Source: an uncultured Collinsella sp. (GTDB taxonomy: Bacteria > Actinomycetota > Coriobacteriia > Coriobacteriales > Coriobacteriaceae). From it: a stretch of 6,845 nt of DNA. The stretch covers positions 1-6,845 of the forward strand of contig USDE01000074.1 of assembly GCA_900553345.1 (NCBI GenBank), read 5' to 3'. A model generated the notes under the pieces. That model was not told where the DNA came from and ran no database searches. It worked only from the letters and a program-made list of their open reading frames with translations. Position 1 is the first letter of the stretch, and every line of letters starts with the position of its first letter. Shown here piece by piece: positions 1 to 6,456 of the stretch. Both the position numbers and the translations under genes were made by a program.

Positions 1-70
1 GCCCTGCCGGGGCTCCCGGGTTCTGTGACGACTCGGGCGTTCGGGTCAGGCGGGCTGATAGAAAGATGGT
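1..70. other. Unassigned left edge, no recognisable gene
   Basis: This G+C-rich stretch has no start codon with a ribosome binding site. It could be the 3' end of a plus-strand gene: one frame stays open from position 1 to a TGA at 70-72, a second stops at 26-28, and the third runs through the terminator to about 128. None of the short tails resembles a protein family I know. The terminator immediately downstream is consistent with a plus-strand gene ending near here. Confidence 0.3.
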
Positions 71-101
71 GACGGAGGCGCAAAATGCGCCTCCGTCTTT
101 T
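71..101 (+). terminator. Rho-independent terminator
   Basis: A perfect 12-bp stem is formed by GACGGAGGCGCA (71-82) and TGCGCCTCCGTC (86-97), closed by an AAA loop and followed by TTTT at 98-101. It most likely ends an upstream plus-strand transcript whose gene lies outside the window, and insulates the ATPase gene that follows. The perfect stem could also work on the minus strand, but the T-run favours plus. Confidence 0.85.
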
Positions 102-143
102 GAATGTGATGAAAGTGTGGCGAACTGAGCTTAATACTTCCGT

Positions 144-165
144 AAATGTGATAAACATCACGTTT
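144..165. promoter_or_regulatory. CRP/FNR-like palindromic operator
   Basis: The dyad AAATGTGAT-N4-ATCACGTTT is symmetrical at 8 of 9 arm positions. It matches the classical CRP/FNR-family core TGTGA-N6-TCACA at 9 of 10 defined bases (147-162). It covers the predicted -35 hexamer at 152-157, a position that would favour repression if the promoter is assigned correctly. A single half-site, AAATATCACGTTT, recurs at 186-198, and another, AATGTGAT, at 103-110. The match to a family consensus is seen directly; which regulator binds is inference. Confidence 0.5.
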
Positions 166-180
166 TCCCTGGGGTAAAAT
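152..180 (+). promoter_or_regulatory. Predicted sigma-70-type promoter of the AAA ATPase gene
   Basis: The -35 is TAAACA (152-157, 4 of 6 to consensus) and the -10 is TAAAAT (175-180, 5 of 6), with a 17-bp spacer. Transcription would start near 187, giving a leader of about 40 nt before the ATG at 228. The promoter sits between the arms of the 136-206 inverted repeat. Confidence 0.5.
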
Positions 181-227
181 GTGGGAAATATCACGTTTAC
201 GGAAGTTTCTTTGCGGGAGGTTCGGTC

Positions 228-1592
228 ATGCAGCGAGATATCATTGCCAAGCTTAACGCTTGGAAAGCGTCGGAATATCGTAAGCCGCTTATCCTTAAGG
301 GGGCGCGCCAGGTTGGAAAGACGTGGGCGCTTAAGGAGTTCGGCCGAACCTCGTACCGCAATTTTGTGTATCTGACGCTCGAGGAGCCGTCACCTGGGGT
401 ACAGAGCGAGTACGCTCAGTTTTTCGAAGGTACGCGCGATCCTCGACGGATCATCTCAAATCTTTCCCTGGCGCTTGGACAGCCTATCGATCCTGGCGAG
501 ACGCTGCTTATTATTGATGAGATCCAGGATTGTCCTTCTGCAGTCGGTGCCCTTAAATACTTCTGTGACGAGGCCCCCGAGTATCACGTCGCATGCGCAG
601 GGTCTTTGTTGGGCGTTCGCTTGTCCCGTGAGACCAGCGCTTTTCCGGTGGGAAAGGTCGAGTTCATGGAGATGCGCCCCATGAGCTTTTCCGAGTTTCT
701 GAAAGCCGAGGGCGCTGCAAACTACGACGAATACCTTGGCGGCCTGGATCAGATCGAGACAGTGCCCGATTTCTTCCATGTCCGTCTCGTCGAGCATCTT
801 CGTCGTTATTTTGCATGCGGCGGCATGCCAGAGGCTCTTGGCCGGTGGGTGGAGACGGGCGATATCGTTCAGGTCGATAAGGTGTTGTCTGATCTCTTGG
901 ATTCCTACGAGCGCGATTTTGCCAAGCATGGTGGCCGTGCGCAGTTCGCCAAGCTTTCGCAAATATGGAACTCGATTCCAACTCAGTTGGCGCGCGAGAA
1001 CAAAAAGTTCGTTTGGGGTGCGGTGCGCGAGGGGGCTCGTGCTCGAGAATACGAGGATGCTCTGGAATGGCTTGCCGATGCTGGGCTCATCACGGCGGTT
1101 CGCCTTAATGCTGCTGGTGGTGTGCCGCTCTCTGCGTACGATGACCTCAAGGCATTTAAGGTCTACTGTCTTGATGTCGGCTTGCTGCGCCGCATGGCAA
1201 GGCTGGATGCGTCCGCTTTTGCCATCTCGGATGCGCTATTTTCGGAGTTCAAAGGTTCGTTCGCCGAGAACTATGTGCTTCAGGCATTACTTTCACAGTT
1301 AGATGCTGCTCCGCGTTATTGGACAAACGAGAAGCCGAAGCACGAAGTCGATTTTTTGATTCAAGTCGGAAACGAAATCGTTCCCGTCGAGGTCAAATCG
1401 GGAGAGGTCGTTCATTCCAAGAGCCTTAAGTACTATGCCGACAAGCATGCGGAGACGACTCCATTGAGGGTCCGCTACTCACTTAAGAACCTAAAGCTCG
1501 ACGACGGGGTGCTCAACATTCCGTTGTATTTGGCTGATCGATCTGTCCCTCTTATCAAAAAGGCGCTTGATTGTGCATATCTTGACGTTTAG
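228..1592 (+). CDS. AAA-type ATPase with DUF4143 / nuclease-like C-terminal domain
   Basis: This 454-residue protein has the layout of the AAA_14-DUF4143 family, cytoplasmic P-loop ATPases whose biological role is not established. The Walker A motif GARQVGKT is at residues 25-32, Walker B LLIIDE at 93-98, and a sensor-like ACAGSLLG segment at 122-129. GGMPE at 198-202 is typical of the middle region. The C-terminal part (about 230-454) carries FAENY (345-349), EVDFL (373-377) and VEVKSG (387-392). These are spaced like the acidic and E-x-K residues of a PD-(D/E)xK nuclease fold. The ATG at 228 is chosen because GGGAGG at 215-220 sits 7 nt before it. Length is normal and all motifs look intact. 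It is monocistronic: a terminator lies upstream and a convergent gene downstream. Its base composition looks less G+C-rich than the transporter genes, which would fit horizontal acquisition. Family call is firm; function is unknown. Confidence 0.93.
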   Translation: MQRDIIAKLNAWKASEYRKPLILKGARQVGKTWALKEFGRTSYRNFVYLTLEEPSPGVQSEYAQFFEGTRDPRRIISNLSLALGQPIDPGETLLIIDEIQDCPSAVGALKYFCDEAPEYHVACAGSLLGVRLSRETSAFPVGKVEFMEMRPMSFSEFLKAEGAANYDEYLGGLDQIETVPDFFHVRLVEHLRRYFACGGMPEALGRWVETGDIVQVDKVLSDLLDSYERDFAKHGGRAQFAKLSQIWNSIPTQLARENKKFVWGAVREGARAREYEDALEWLADAGLITAVRLNAAGGVPLSAYDDLKAFKVYCLDVGLLRRMARLDASAFAISDALFSEFKGSFAENYVLQALLSQLDAAPRYWTNEKPKHEVDFLIQVGNEIVPVEVKSGEVVHSKSLKYYADKHAETTPLRVRYSLKNLKLDDGVLNIPLYLADRSVPLIKKALDCAYLDV

Positions 1593-1656
1593 ATCCTGGG
1601 TGAGCTGACGGGCGGCGGCTAATTAATCGCTCCGTTACGGCCAGGGAGCTTGGGCC
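1593..1656. other. Convergent intergenic gap
   Basis: These 64 bp separate the 3' ends of the ATPase gene and the regulator gene. A short dyad, CCGT-T-ACGG (1632-1640), and a GGCC...GGCC pairing (about 1639-1656) are present, but neither has a T-run. No convincing intrinsic terminator is visible for either gene. Confidence 0.5.
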
Positions 1657-2655
1657 TTAGCGATGCTTGCTTCGCCAAGCCGTGGGTGTCATGCCGGTGT
1701 GTTGTTTGAAGGCTTGGGCGAAGGCGGCCTGCTGAGGGTAGCCTAGACGCTCTGCCACCTGCGCTATCGTGAGCGCGCTATCGGCCAAAAGGTCCTGTGC
1801 TCGCTCCATACGGCGCCTGCGCATGTAGGCGCCCAGGGACTCGCCAGTTTGGGCCTTAAAGGTGGCGCATAGTTTGGAGCGGCTTGTGTAGAGCCTCTCG
1901 GCCACCTCGTTGATACCCACACGTCTGCCTGTGTCGAGCGCGCGCTCAATCATTGCCGTTGCTTCTTCGGCAATGGTTATGCTGACGCGTGTGTCTGCCG
2001 CCTGCCGCGCCTGCTTGTGGGCCGCGCGCGAACAGGCGAGCTCCGCGACCATGGCCTCCACGATGCCCTGCATATAGACGTGTCCGCCTACGGTGCGGGC
2101 GCGGTCCTCGTTAATCCGGCGCAGCGTGTGGCAGATGGCAGACGTCGCCTCCTCGTGCCATGGCTCGGCAAACGCCTCAAAGATTCCCGCGAACTCGGTG
2201 GGATAGCGGTGCTCCAGTTCGTCAAAATATCCAGGCAAAAAGAGCACCGAGCGCGAGTGATAAAGCTGTCCTGCAAACAGCGGGCTTAGTTCTTCGCCGC
2301 AGCTATCTTGGATAAAGCTGCACACGGCATTGTTTGGCCACGGTCCATGCAAGGGTTTAAGGTTCGCAGGCGTTATGCCAGCCTCGGGCATGCACATGAG
2401 CGTGGGCGCGCTGACTTCGCTCACGCATGCGTACGGTTCGGGTGTGTATTCGGCCAGGTACATATCGTGCGTCGGGGTAATGAAATGCTCCATGACGATG
2501 CAGGTGGGGGAGAGGGGCATGATCCATGCGCGGCCGTGCGCCCGATCGTTTGCCACCTCGCCGGTAAAGACAGCGCCCTTGCCGGAAAGCTCCAGGCCAA
2601 ACTGCTCAAACTGTGGTGCGTAGAGCTCAGTTATGTCGGTTGCGGCCCGATGCAT
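1657..2655 (-). CDS. AraC-family transcriptional regulator
   Basis: The product (332 residues from the ATG) is a DNA-binding regulator with a C-terminal AraC/XylS double helix-turn-helix. The first HTH is around residues 246-272 (INEVAERLYTSRSKLCATFK) and the second around 296-328 (TIAQVAERLGYPQQAAF, then the family-typical HTGMTPTAWR). The N-terminal 220 residues are not a recognisable sugar-binding cupin and are rich in cysteine and histidine, so the ligand cannot be read from sequence. A TTG start two codons upstream (2661) has better spacing to the purine tract AAGGAAGGGGA, so the protein may be 334 residues. The gene diverges from two ABC half-transporter genes. Yersinia YbtA, an AraC regulator that activates ybtPQ in response to siderophore, sits in a comparable context. 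Control of the neighbouring transporter is therefore the likely role, with siderophore or metal chelate as a possible inducer. Confidence 0.9.
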   Translation of the reverse strand: MHRAATDITELYAPQFEQFGLELSGKGAVFTGEVANDRAHGRAWIMPLSPTCIVMEHFITPTHDMYLAEYTPEPYACVSEVSAPTLMCMPEAGITPANLKPLHGPWPNNAVCSFIQDSCGEELSPLFAGQLYHSRSVLFLPGYFDELEHRYPTEFAGIFEAFAEPWHEEATSAICHTLRRINEDRARTVGGHVYMQGIVEAMVAELACSRAAHKQARQAADTRVSITIAEEATAMIERALDTGRRVGINEVAERLYTSRSKLCATFKAQTGESLGAYMRRRRMERAQDLLADSALTIAQVAERLGYPQQAAFAQAFKQHTGMTPTAWRSKHR

Positions 2656-2712
2656 TTTCAAAAGCGTCCCCTTCCTTTGCGAAAACGTCCACGCCTGGCT
2701 CGATTGTGAGCC

Positions 2713-2741
2713 TTGACTAACATATCAATGATAAGTTGATT
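2713..2741 (+). promoter_or_regulatory. Weak candidate promoter of the ABC transporter operon
   Basis: TTGACT (2713-2718, 5 of 6) is a good -35, but the hexamer 17 bp downstream, TTGATT (2736-2741), matches the -10 consensus at only 3 of 6. It overlaps the minus-strand regulator promoter. A good -35 with a poor -10 would fit a promoter that needs an activator, but this assignment is tentative. Confidence 0.35.
2723..2733. promoter_or_regulatory. Perfect 11-bp dyad, candidate operator
   Basis: TATCA-A-TGATA is a perfect palindrome around position 2728. It contains the predicted -10 of the divergent regulator gene and lies in the spacer of the predicted transporter promoter. It is a candidate binding site for the AraC-family protein or a metal sensor; the binder is not identifiable. 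Confidence 0.4.
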
Positions 2742-2756
2742 GAGGTTAACTCTCAA
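2728..2756 (-). promoter_or_regulatory. Predicted promoter of the AraC-family gene
   Basis: Reading the minus strand, TTGAGA (2756-2751) and TATCAT (2733-2728) are each 5 of 6 to the -35 and -10 consensus and are separated by exactly 17 bp. Transcription would start near 2721, about 65 nt before the ATG. Both hexamers lie within dyads (2740-2756 and 2723-2733), so proteins bound there would compete with RNA polymerase, as expected for autoregulation. Confidence 0.65.
2740..2756. promoter_or_regulatory. Dyad with AGGTTAACT word, candidate operator
   Basis: TTGAG (2740-2744) and CTCAA (2752-2756) are inverted arms around GTTAACT. The inner word AGGTTAACT (2743-2751) recurs exactly at 6383-6391 before the small metal-associated gene. 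AGGTTA resembles the half-site of DtxR/IdeR-type iron boxes, but the other half does not fit, so the full site is not a DtxR box. The dyad overlaps the -35 of the regulator gene. Confidence 0.4.
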
Positions 2757-2775
2757 GCCGTCAGAAGGGAACCTC

Positions 2776-4602
2776 ATGGCAAAGGGATCAAAAAGGGAAG
2801 GCGTCGGTATCGGCGAGTTGCTCGCGTATGCCGGCGACCGTAAATTCCTAACTTATTTGGGCATGGCTCTCTCGGCGCTCTCGCAGCTGCTGAGCTTTGG
2901 CCCGTACGTGTGCATCTGGTTTGTCGCGCGAGACCTTATCGCTGTGGCACCTAACTGGAGCGAAGCCACCGATATCGCGATGTATGGCTGGTGGGCCGTG
3001 GGTTTTGCCCTGGCAAGCATCGTAGTTTATTTCGTGGGGCTTATGTGCACGCACCTGTCTGCGTTTCGCTGCGCGTCCAATATCCGCAAGACTACGAGCG
3101 AGCACCTGCTTAAGCTGCCGCTTGGCTACTTTGACACGCACGCCACCGGTGAGCTGCGTCGTGTTGTAGACGGATGCGCCGCCTCCACCGAGACTCTGCT
3201 CGCGCACATGCTGCCCGATATCGCGGGCGCCGCCGCCATGGTCGTGGGCCTGCTCGTGTTGCTTTTCGCCCTCGATTGGCGCTTGGGCGCGGCATGCCTT
3301 ATCTCGGTCGTCGTTTCGTTTGGCGCCATGGCCACCATGATGGGCGGCAAAGGCGCCGAGTTCATGAAGGCCTACATGGGAGCGCTGGTCAAGATGAACA
3401 AGACCGGCACCGAATACGTACGCGGCATCCCCGTGGTCAAGGTGTTTCAGCAGACGGTCTACTCCTTTAAGGCCTTCCACGATGCGATCGCCGAATACGC
3501 CGACATGGCACAAAACTATGCGGGCACGTTCTGTCGAGGTCCGCAGGTACTCAACCTTACCGCGCTCAATGGTCTTGTGGCATTCCTGTTACCCGTGGCG
3601 TTGCTGTTGGCGCCGGGCGAGACGGACTTCGCGCATTTTATGGCAAACTTCACGTTTTACGCGATATTTTCGGCCGTGGTGCCGACGGCCATGACCAAGC
3701 TCATGTTTGTGGGCGAGGCCTCTCAGATGAGTGCCGATTCGCTGGCTCGTATTCGAAGCGTCATGGATTCCAAGCAGCTCTCCGTGCCCGCCCAACCCAA
3801 GCACCCTGCCGGCGGCGACGTGCGATTTGAGGACGTGAACTTTACGTACGAGGGTGCCGAAGCACCTGCCGTTAGCCATGTAAGTTTTAGCGTTCCAGCT
3901 GGTAGCACCCTCGCTCTGGTGGGTCCTTCGGGTGGCGGCAAGTCAACCTGCGCAAGCCTGATTCCTCGTTTTTGGGATGTCTCTTCGGGCCGCGTACTCG
4001 TGGGCGGTGTGGACGTTCGCGATATGGATCCGCACGAGCTTATGGACCAGGTTGCCTTCGTGTTCCAGACCAACCAGCTGTTCCGGCAAACACTTGCCGA
4101 TAACGTGCGCGCCTCCAAGCCTACGGCCACTGACGACGAAGTGCGTGCGGCCCTCTCCGCAGCTCAGTGCGACGACATTGTGGCCAAGCTCCCACAGGGC
4201 ATCAATACCATGCTCGGTGCCGGCGGAGCATATCTTTCGGGCGGCGAGGTCCAGCGCGTGGCACTCGCCCGCGCGATCCTTAAAGACGCGCCTATCGTGG
4301 TGCTCGATGAGGCCACGGCGTTTGCCGATCCCGAGAACGAGGCACTCATCCAGCGCGCATTTAGCAAGCTGGCGGCGGGTCGCACGGTCATTATGATTGC
4401 GCACCGACTCTCGACTGTAGTGGGCGCAGACCAAATCGTGGTGCTCAACCAGGGCAGCGTGCAGGAGTCGGGTACTCATGCCGAGTTGCTGTCCCAAGAG
4501 GGTTTGTATGCCAAGATGTGGGCCGAATACGAACAGGCCGCGAGCTGGAAAATCACTGCAGCGACCGCGGATGCCGCCGTCACGAAGGGAGGCGAGGCCT
4601 AA
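2776..4602 (+). CDS. ABC half-transporter (permease-ATPase), YbtP/IrtA-like, first subunit
   Basis: The 608-residue protein fuses an exporter-fold membrane domain to an ATPase domain. About six membrane segments are visible (near residues 24-51, 72-94, 148-167, 170-190, 258-279 and 288-306). The nucleotide-binding domain has Walker A GPSGGGKS (383-390), Q-loop Q431, signature LSGGE (487-491), Walker B IVVLDE (507-512) with the catalytic Glu, and H-loop H543. After Walker B it reads ATAFADPENE, a form I associate with YbtPQ/IrtAB-like siderophore importers rather than the usual SALD. The ATG at 2776 is chosen over an upstream in-frame TTG at 2740 because AAGGGA (2765-2770) lies 5 nt before it and the TTG lies inside the operator. 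It would pair with the product of the next gene. Iron- or metal-chelate import is the best guess from family and the AraC neighbour. Export of another substrate cannot be excluded, because no substrate-binding protein or siderophore gene is in view. Confidence 0.92.
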   Translation: MAKGSKREGVGIGELLAYAGDRKFLTYLGMALSALSQLLSFGPYVCIWFVARDLIAVAPNWSEATDIAMYGWWAVGFALASIVVYFVGLMCTHLSAFRCASNIRKTTSEHLLKLPLGYFDTHATGELRRVVDGCAASTETLLAHMLPDIAGAAAMVVGLLVLLFALDWRLGAACLISVVVSFGAMATMMGGKGAEFMKAYMGALVKMNKTGTEYVRGIPVVKVFQQTVYSFKAFHDAIAEYADMAQNYAGTFCRGPQVLNLTALNGLVAFLLPVALLLAPGETDFAHFMANFTFYAIFSAVVPTAMTKLMFVGEASQMSADSLARIRSVMDSKQLSVPAQPKHPAGGDVRFEDVNFTYEGAEAPAVSHVSFSVPAGSTLALVGPSGGGKSTCASLIPRFWDVSSGRVLVGGVDVRDMDPHELMDQVAFVFQTNQLFRQTLADNVRASKPTATDDEVRAALSAAQCDDIVAKLPQGINTMLGAGGAYLSGGEVQRVALARAILKDAPIVVLDEATAFADPENEALIQRAFSKLAAGRTVIMIAHRLSTVVGADQIVVLNQGSVQESGTHAELLSQEGLYAKMWAEYEQAASWKITAATADAAVTKGGEA

Positions 4603-6360
4603 ATGTTCGCCTCATTCCAAAAGAAGTATTTCCTATCCGATAAAGGCGTCGCCGGCGTAAAGCGCGGCATTTTCTGGACCACGCTCACCAATCTTATTAC
4701 CATGGCCGGCATGGGCTTTTTATTCCTGGTCATGGCCGGTTTTGTCGAACATCTCGCCACTGGCGCCGACCTGCCGGATGCCCTGCCGATCGTGGGCGGC
4801 CTCGTGGTCTTTTTTGTGTTGCTCTTTGCCTCTAACTGGCAGCAGTATTACTACACCTACTGCATCTTTTACGAGGAGTGCGGCAAGCAGCGTATGGAGA
4901 TTGCCGAGCGCTTGCGCAAACTGCCGCTGTCGTTTTTTGGTCGTCGTGATCTGGCCGATTTAACCGAGACCATCATGGGCGACGTCCAGGCCATGGAGCA
5001 TGCCTACAGCCACGTGCTGGGAGAGCTTTGGGGTGCCATCATCGCAAGCGCCATTGTGTTCGTGGCGTCGCTGTTCTTTTGCTGGCAGCTGGCGATCGCG
5101 GCGTTTTGGAGCGTTCCCGTGGCCTTTGCCGTGCTGTATCTAACACGCGGCCCCATGACCCCGGTGTTCGATTGCGTACGTGCCGAGAAGGTCAAGGTTA
5201 CCGAGGCAATTCAAGAGACGCTCGACTGCGTTCGCGAGATCCGTGCCACCAACCAGGAGGCCCATTATCTTGAGGGACTCAACGCCGTGATCGATGCCGA
5301 GGAGCGCGAGACCACCAAGGGCGAGCTCGCTAACGGGCTTTTGGTCAACTCCGCCTTTGCCATCCTGCGTCTGGGCATTGCCACCACGCTGGTCACGGGT
5401 GCCGCGGTGGTCGCCTCCGGACAGGTCGACTTTTTGGTGATGTTTGCCTTCCTGCTTATGGTGAGCCGTATCTATGCGCCCTTTGACCAGGCGTTGATGC
5501 TGGTGTCCGAGCTGTTTGCCGCCGAGTCGTCAGCTAAGCGTATGCGCTCTATCATGGAAGAGCCTGTGGCGCGGGGCAGCGAGAAATTTGAGCCCGTGGG
5601 CCACGATGTGGTGTTCGATCACGTGGCATTTGGCTATGGTGCGGGCGAGGACGGCCGCGCCGGCGAGAAGGTCCTTACCGATGTGAGCTTTACCGCTAGG
5701 GAAGGGGAGGTTACGGCACTCGTTGGTCCTTCAGGCTCCGGTAAGTCTACGGTGAGTCGCCTAGCTGCGCGCTTTTGGGATGCCACCGAAGGCACGGTCA
5801 CCGTGGGTGGCGTGGATGTTGCGGGCGTTGATCCCGAGGTGCTGCTGCGCGACTACGCCATTGTGTTCCAAGACGTGCTGCTCTTTGACGACACGGTGAT
5901 GGGAAACATCCGCCTCGGGCGTCGTGATGCCACCGATGAGGAAGTGCTTGCGGCCGCGCGTGCCGCCAACTGCGACGAGTTCGTGAACCGCATGCCGCAG
6001 GGCTACGACACCATGATCGGCGAGAACGGCTCCAAACTCTCCGGTGGCGAGCGCCAGCGCATCTCCATCGCCCGCGCGCTGCTCAAAGACGCGCCCATCG
6101 TGCTGTTGGACGAGGCGACGGCAAGCTTGGATGTGGAGAATGAGACCGTGGTACAGCAGGCACTCTCCCGTCTGCTTGCAGGTAAGACGGTTATCGTTAT
6201 TGCCCACCGTATGCGTACGGTGGAAAATGCCGACAAAATCGTTGTGCTCAAGGATGGTGTGGTTGCCGAGCAGGGTGCTTCGGCTCAGCTCAAGGCGGCA
6301 GGTGGAGAATTTGCCCGCATGGTCGCACTGCAAAAGGAAGCGGCTGCCTGGCAGCTGTAG
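4603..6360 (+). CDS. ABC half-transporter (permease-ATPase), YbtQ/IrtB-like, second subunit
   Basis: The 585-residue protein has the same plan as its neighbour: six membrane segments (near residues 24-49, 60-80, 140-160, 162-181, 247-272 and 276-293), then an ATPase domain. Walker A is GPSGSGKS (375-382), Q-loop Q423, signature LSGGE (479-483), Walker B IVLLDE (499-504), D-loop SLD (508-510) and H-loop H535. The segment LPLSFFGRRDLADLTETIMGD (about 107-127) matches my recollection of the IrtB/YbtQ-like branch. The ATG directly follows the TAA of the preceding gene, and AAGGGAGG (4585-4592), inside that gene, is its ribosome binding site. The two are therefore translationally linked and presumably form a heterodimer. 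Both keep a catalytic Glu and H-loop His, so neither ATP site is obviously dead. No terminator is visible downstream, so read-through toward 6505 is possible. Confidence 0.92.
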   Translation: MFASFQKKYFLSDKGVAGVKRGIFWTTLTNLITMAGMGFLFLVMAGFVEHLATGADLPDALPIVGGLVVFFVLLFASNWQQYYYTYCIFYEECGKQRMEIAERLRKLPLSFFGRRDLADLTETIMGDVQAMEHAYSHVLGELWGAIIASAIVFVASLFFCWQLAIAAFWSVPVAFAVLYLTRGPMTPVFDCVRAEKVKVTEAIQETLDCVREIRATNQEAHYLEGLNAVIDAEERETTKGELANGLLVNSAFAILRLGIATTLVTGAAVVASGQVDFLVMFAFLLMVSRIYAPFDQALMLVSELFAAESSAKRMRSIMEEPVARGSEKFEPVGHDVVFDHVAFGYGAGEDGRAGEKVLTDVSFTAREGEVTALVGPSGSGKSTVSRLAARFWDATEGTVTVGGVDVAGVDPEVLLRDYAIVFQDVLLFDDTVMGNIRLGRRDATDEEVLAAARAANCDEFVNRMPQGYDTMIGENGSKLSGGERQRISIARALLKDAPIVLLDEATASLDVENETVVQQALSRLLAGKTVIVIAHRMRTVENADKIVVLKDGVVAEQGASAQLKAAGGEFARMVALQKEAAAWQL

Positions 6361-6378
6361 GAAAGGGGACCAAGATTT

Positions 6379-6401
6379 CCAAAGGTTAACTTTGGTTGAC
6401 C
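6379..6401. promoter_or_regulatory. Overlapping dyads upstream of the small metal-associated gene
   Basis: CCAAAG-GTTAA-CTTTGG (6379-6395) has perfect 6-bp arms. A second imperfect dyad, GGTTAAC-N4-GTTGACC (6384-6401), overlaps it with 6 of 7 arm pairs. The core AGGTTAACT (6383-6391) is identical to the word upstream of the ABC operon. With no T-run after the stem, I read it as an operator rather than a terminator of the preceding operon. Confidence 0.4.
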
Positions 6402-6425
6402 ATAATAGTTCGACTAAACTAGTCT
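6396..6425 (+). promoter_or_regulatory. Tentative promoter with GACTA-AAC-TAGTC dyad
   Basis: TTGACC (6396-6401, 5 of 6) is a plausible -35. The best -10 I can find at acceptable spacing is TAGTCT (6420-6425, 3 of 6, 18-bp spacer). CATAAT (6401-6406) is a better -10, but its only -35, TTTCCA, is 19 bp upstream. A perfect 5-bp-arm dyad, GACTA-AAC-TAGTC (6412-6424), overlaps the -10 region and could be a second operator. Confidence 0.3.
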
Positions 6426-6456
6426 CAAAGCGTGCTCGAGCAAACTAATGAACTCG

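Larger units (their letters stand above)
136..206. repeat. Long imperfect inverted repeat flanking the ATPase promoter
   Basis: The left arm ACTTCCGTAAATGTGATA (136-153) and the right arm TATCACGTTTACGGAAGT (189-206) are reverse complements at 17 of 18 positions, with 35 bp between them. The predicted -10 lies between the arms, and the right arm falls in the start of the predicted transcript. This geometry suits a regulator binding both sides of the promoter; a stem in single-stranded DNA is the alternative. The regulator is unknown. Confidence 0.8.

Noticed and set aside
456..962. A 168-codon open frame on the minus strand inside the ATPase gene
   Set aside because: It lies wholly antisense to an intact conserved ATPase, its product has no recognisable motif, and no ribosome binding site or promoter was evident.
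2308..2709. A 133-codon plus-strand open frame opposite the AraC regulator
   Set aside because: It is antisense to a well-supported regulator gene, the product is of low-complexity basic character with no family resemblance, and it would run across the regulator's own start region.
2741..2759. A full DtxR/IdeR iron box in the divergent promoter
   Set aside because: The left half AGGTTA fits the known consensus, but most right-half positions do not, so only the shared word is reported.
2848..3513. A 221-codon minus-strand open frame inside the first ABC gene
   Set aside because: It is a by-product of G+C-rich codon usage opposite a gene with all ABC motifs; the product is rich in His, Gly and Arg with no domain.
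6379..6395. CCAAAG...CTTTGG as a terminator of the ABC operon
   Set aside because: The stem has only 6 bp, is A+T-rich and has no T-run after it. An operator role fits better.
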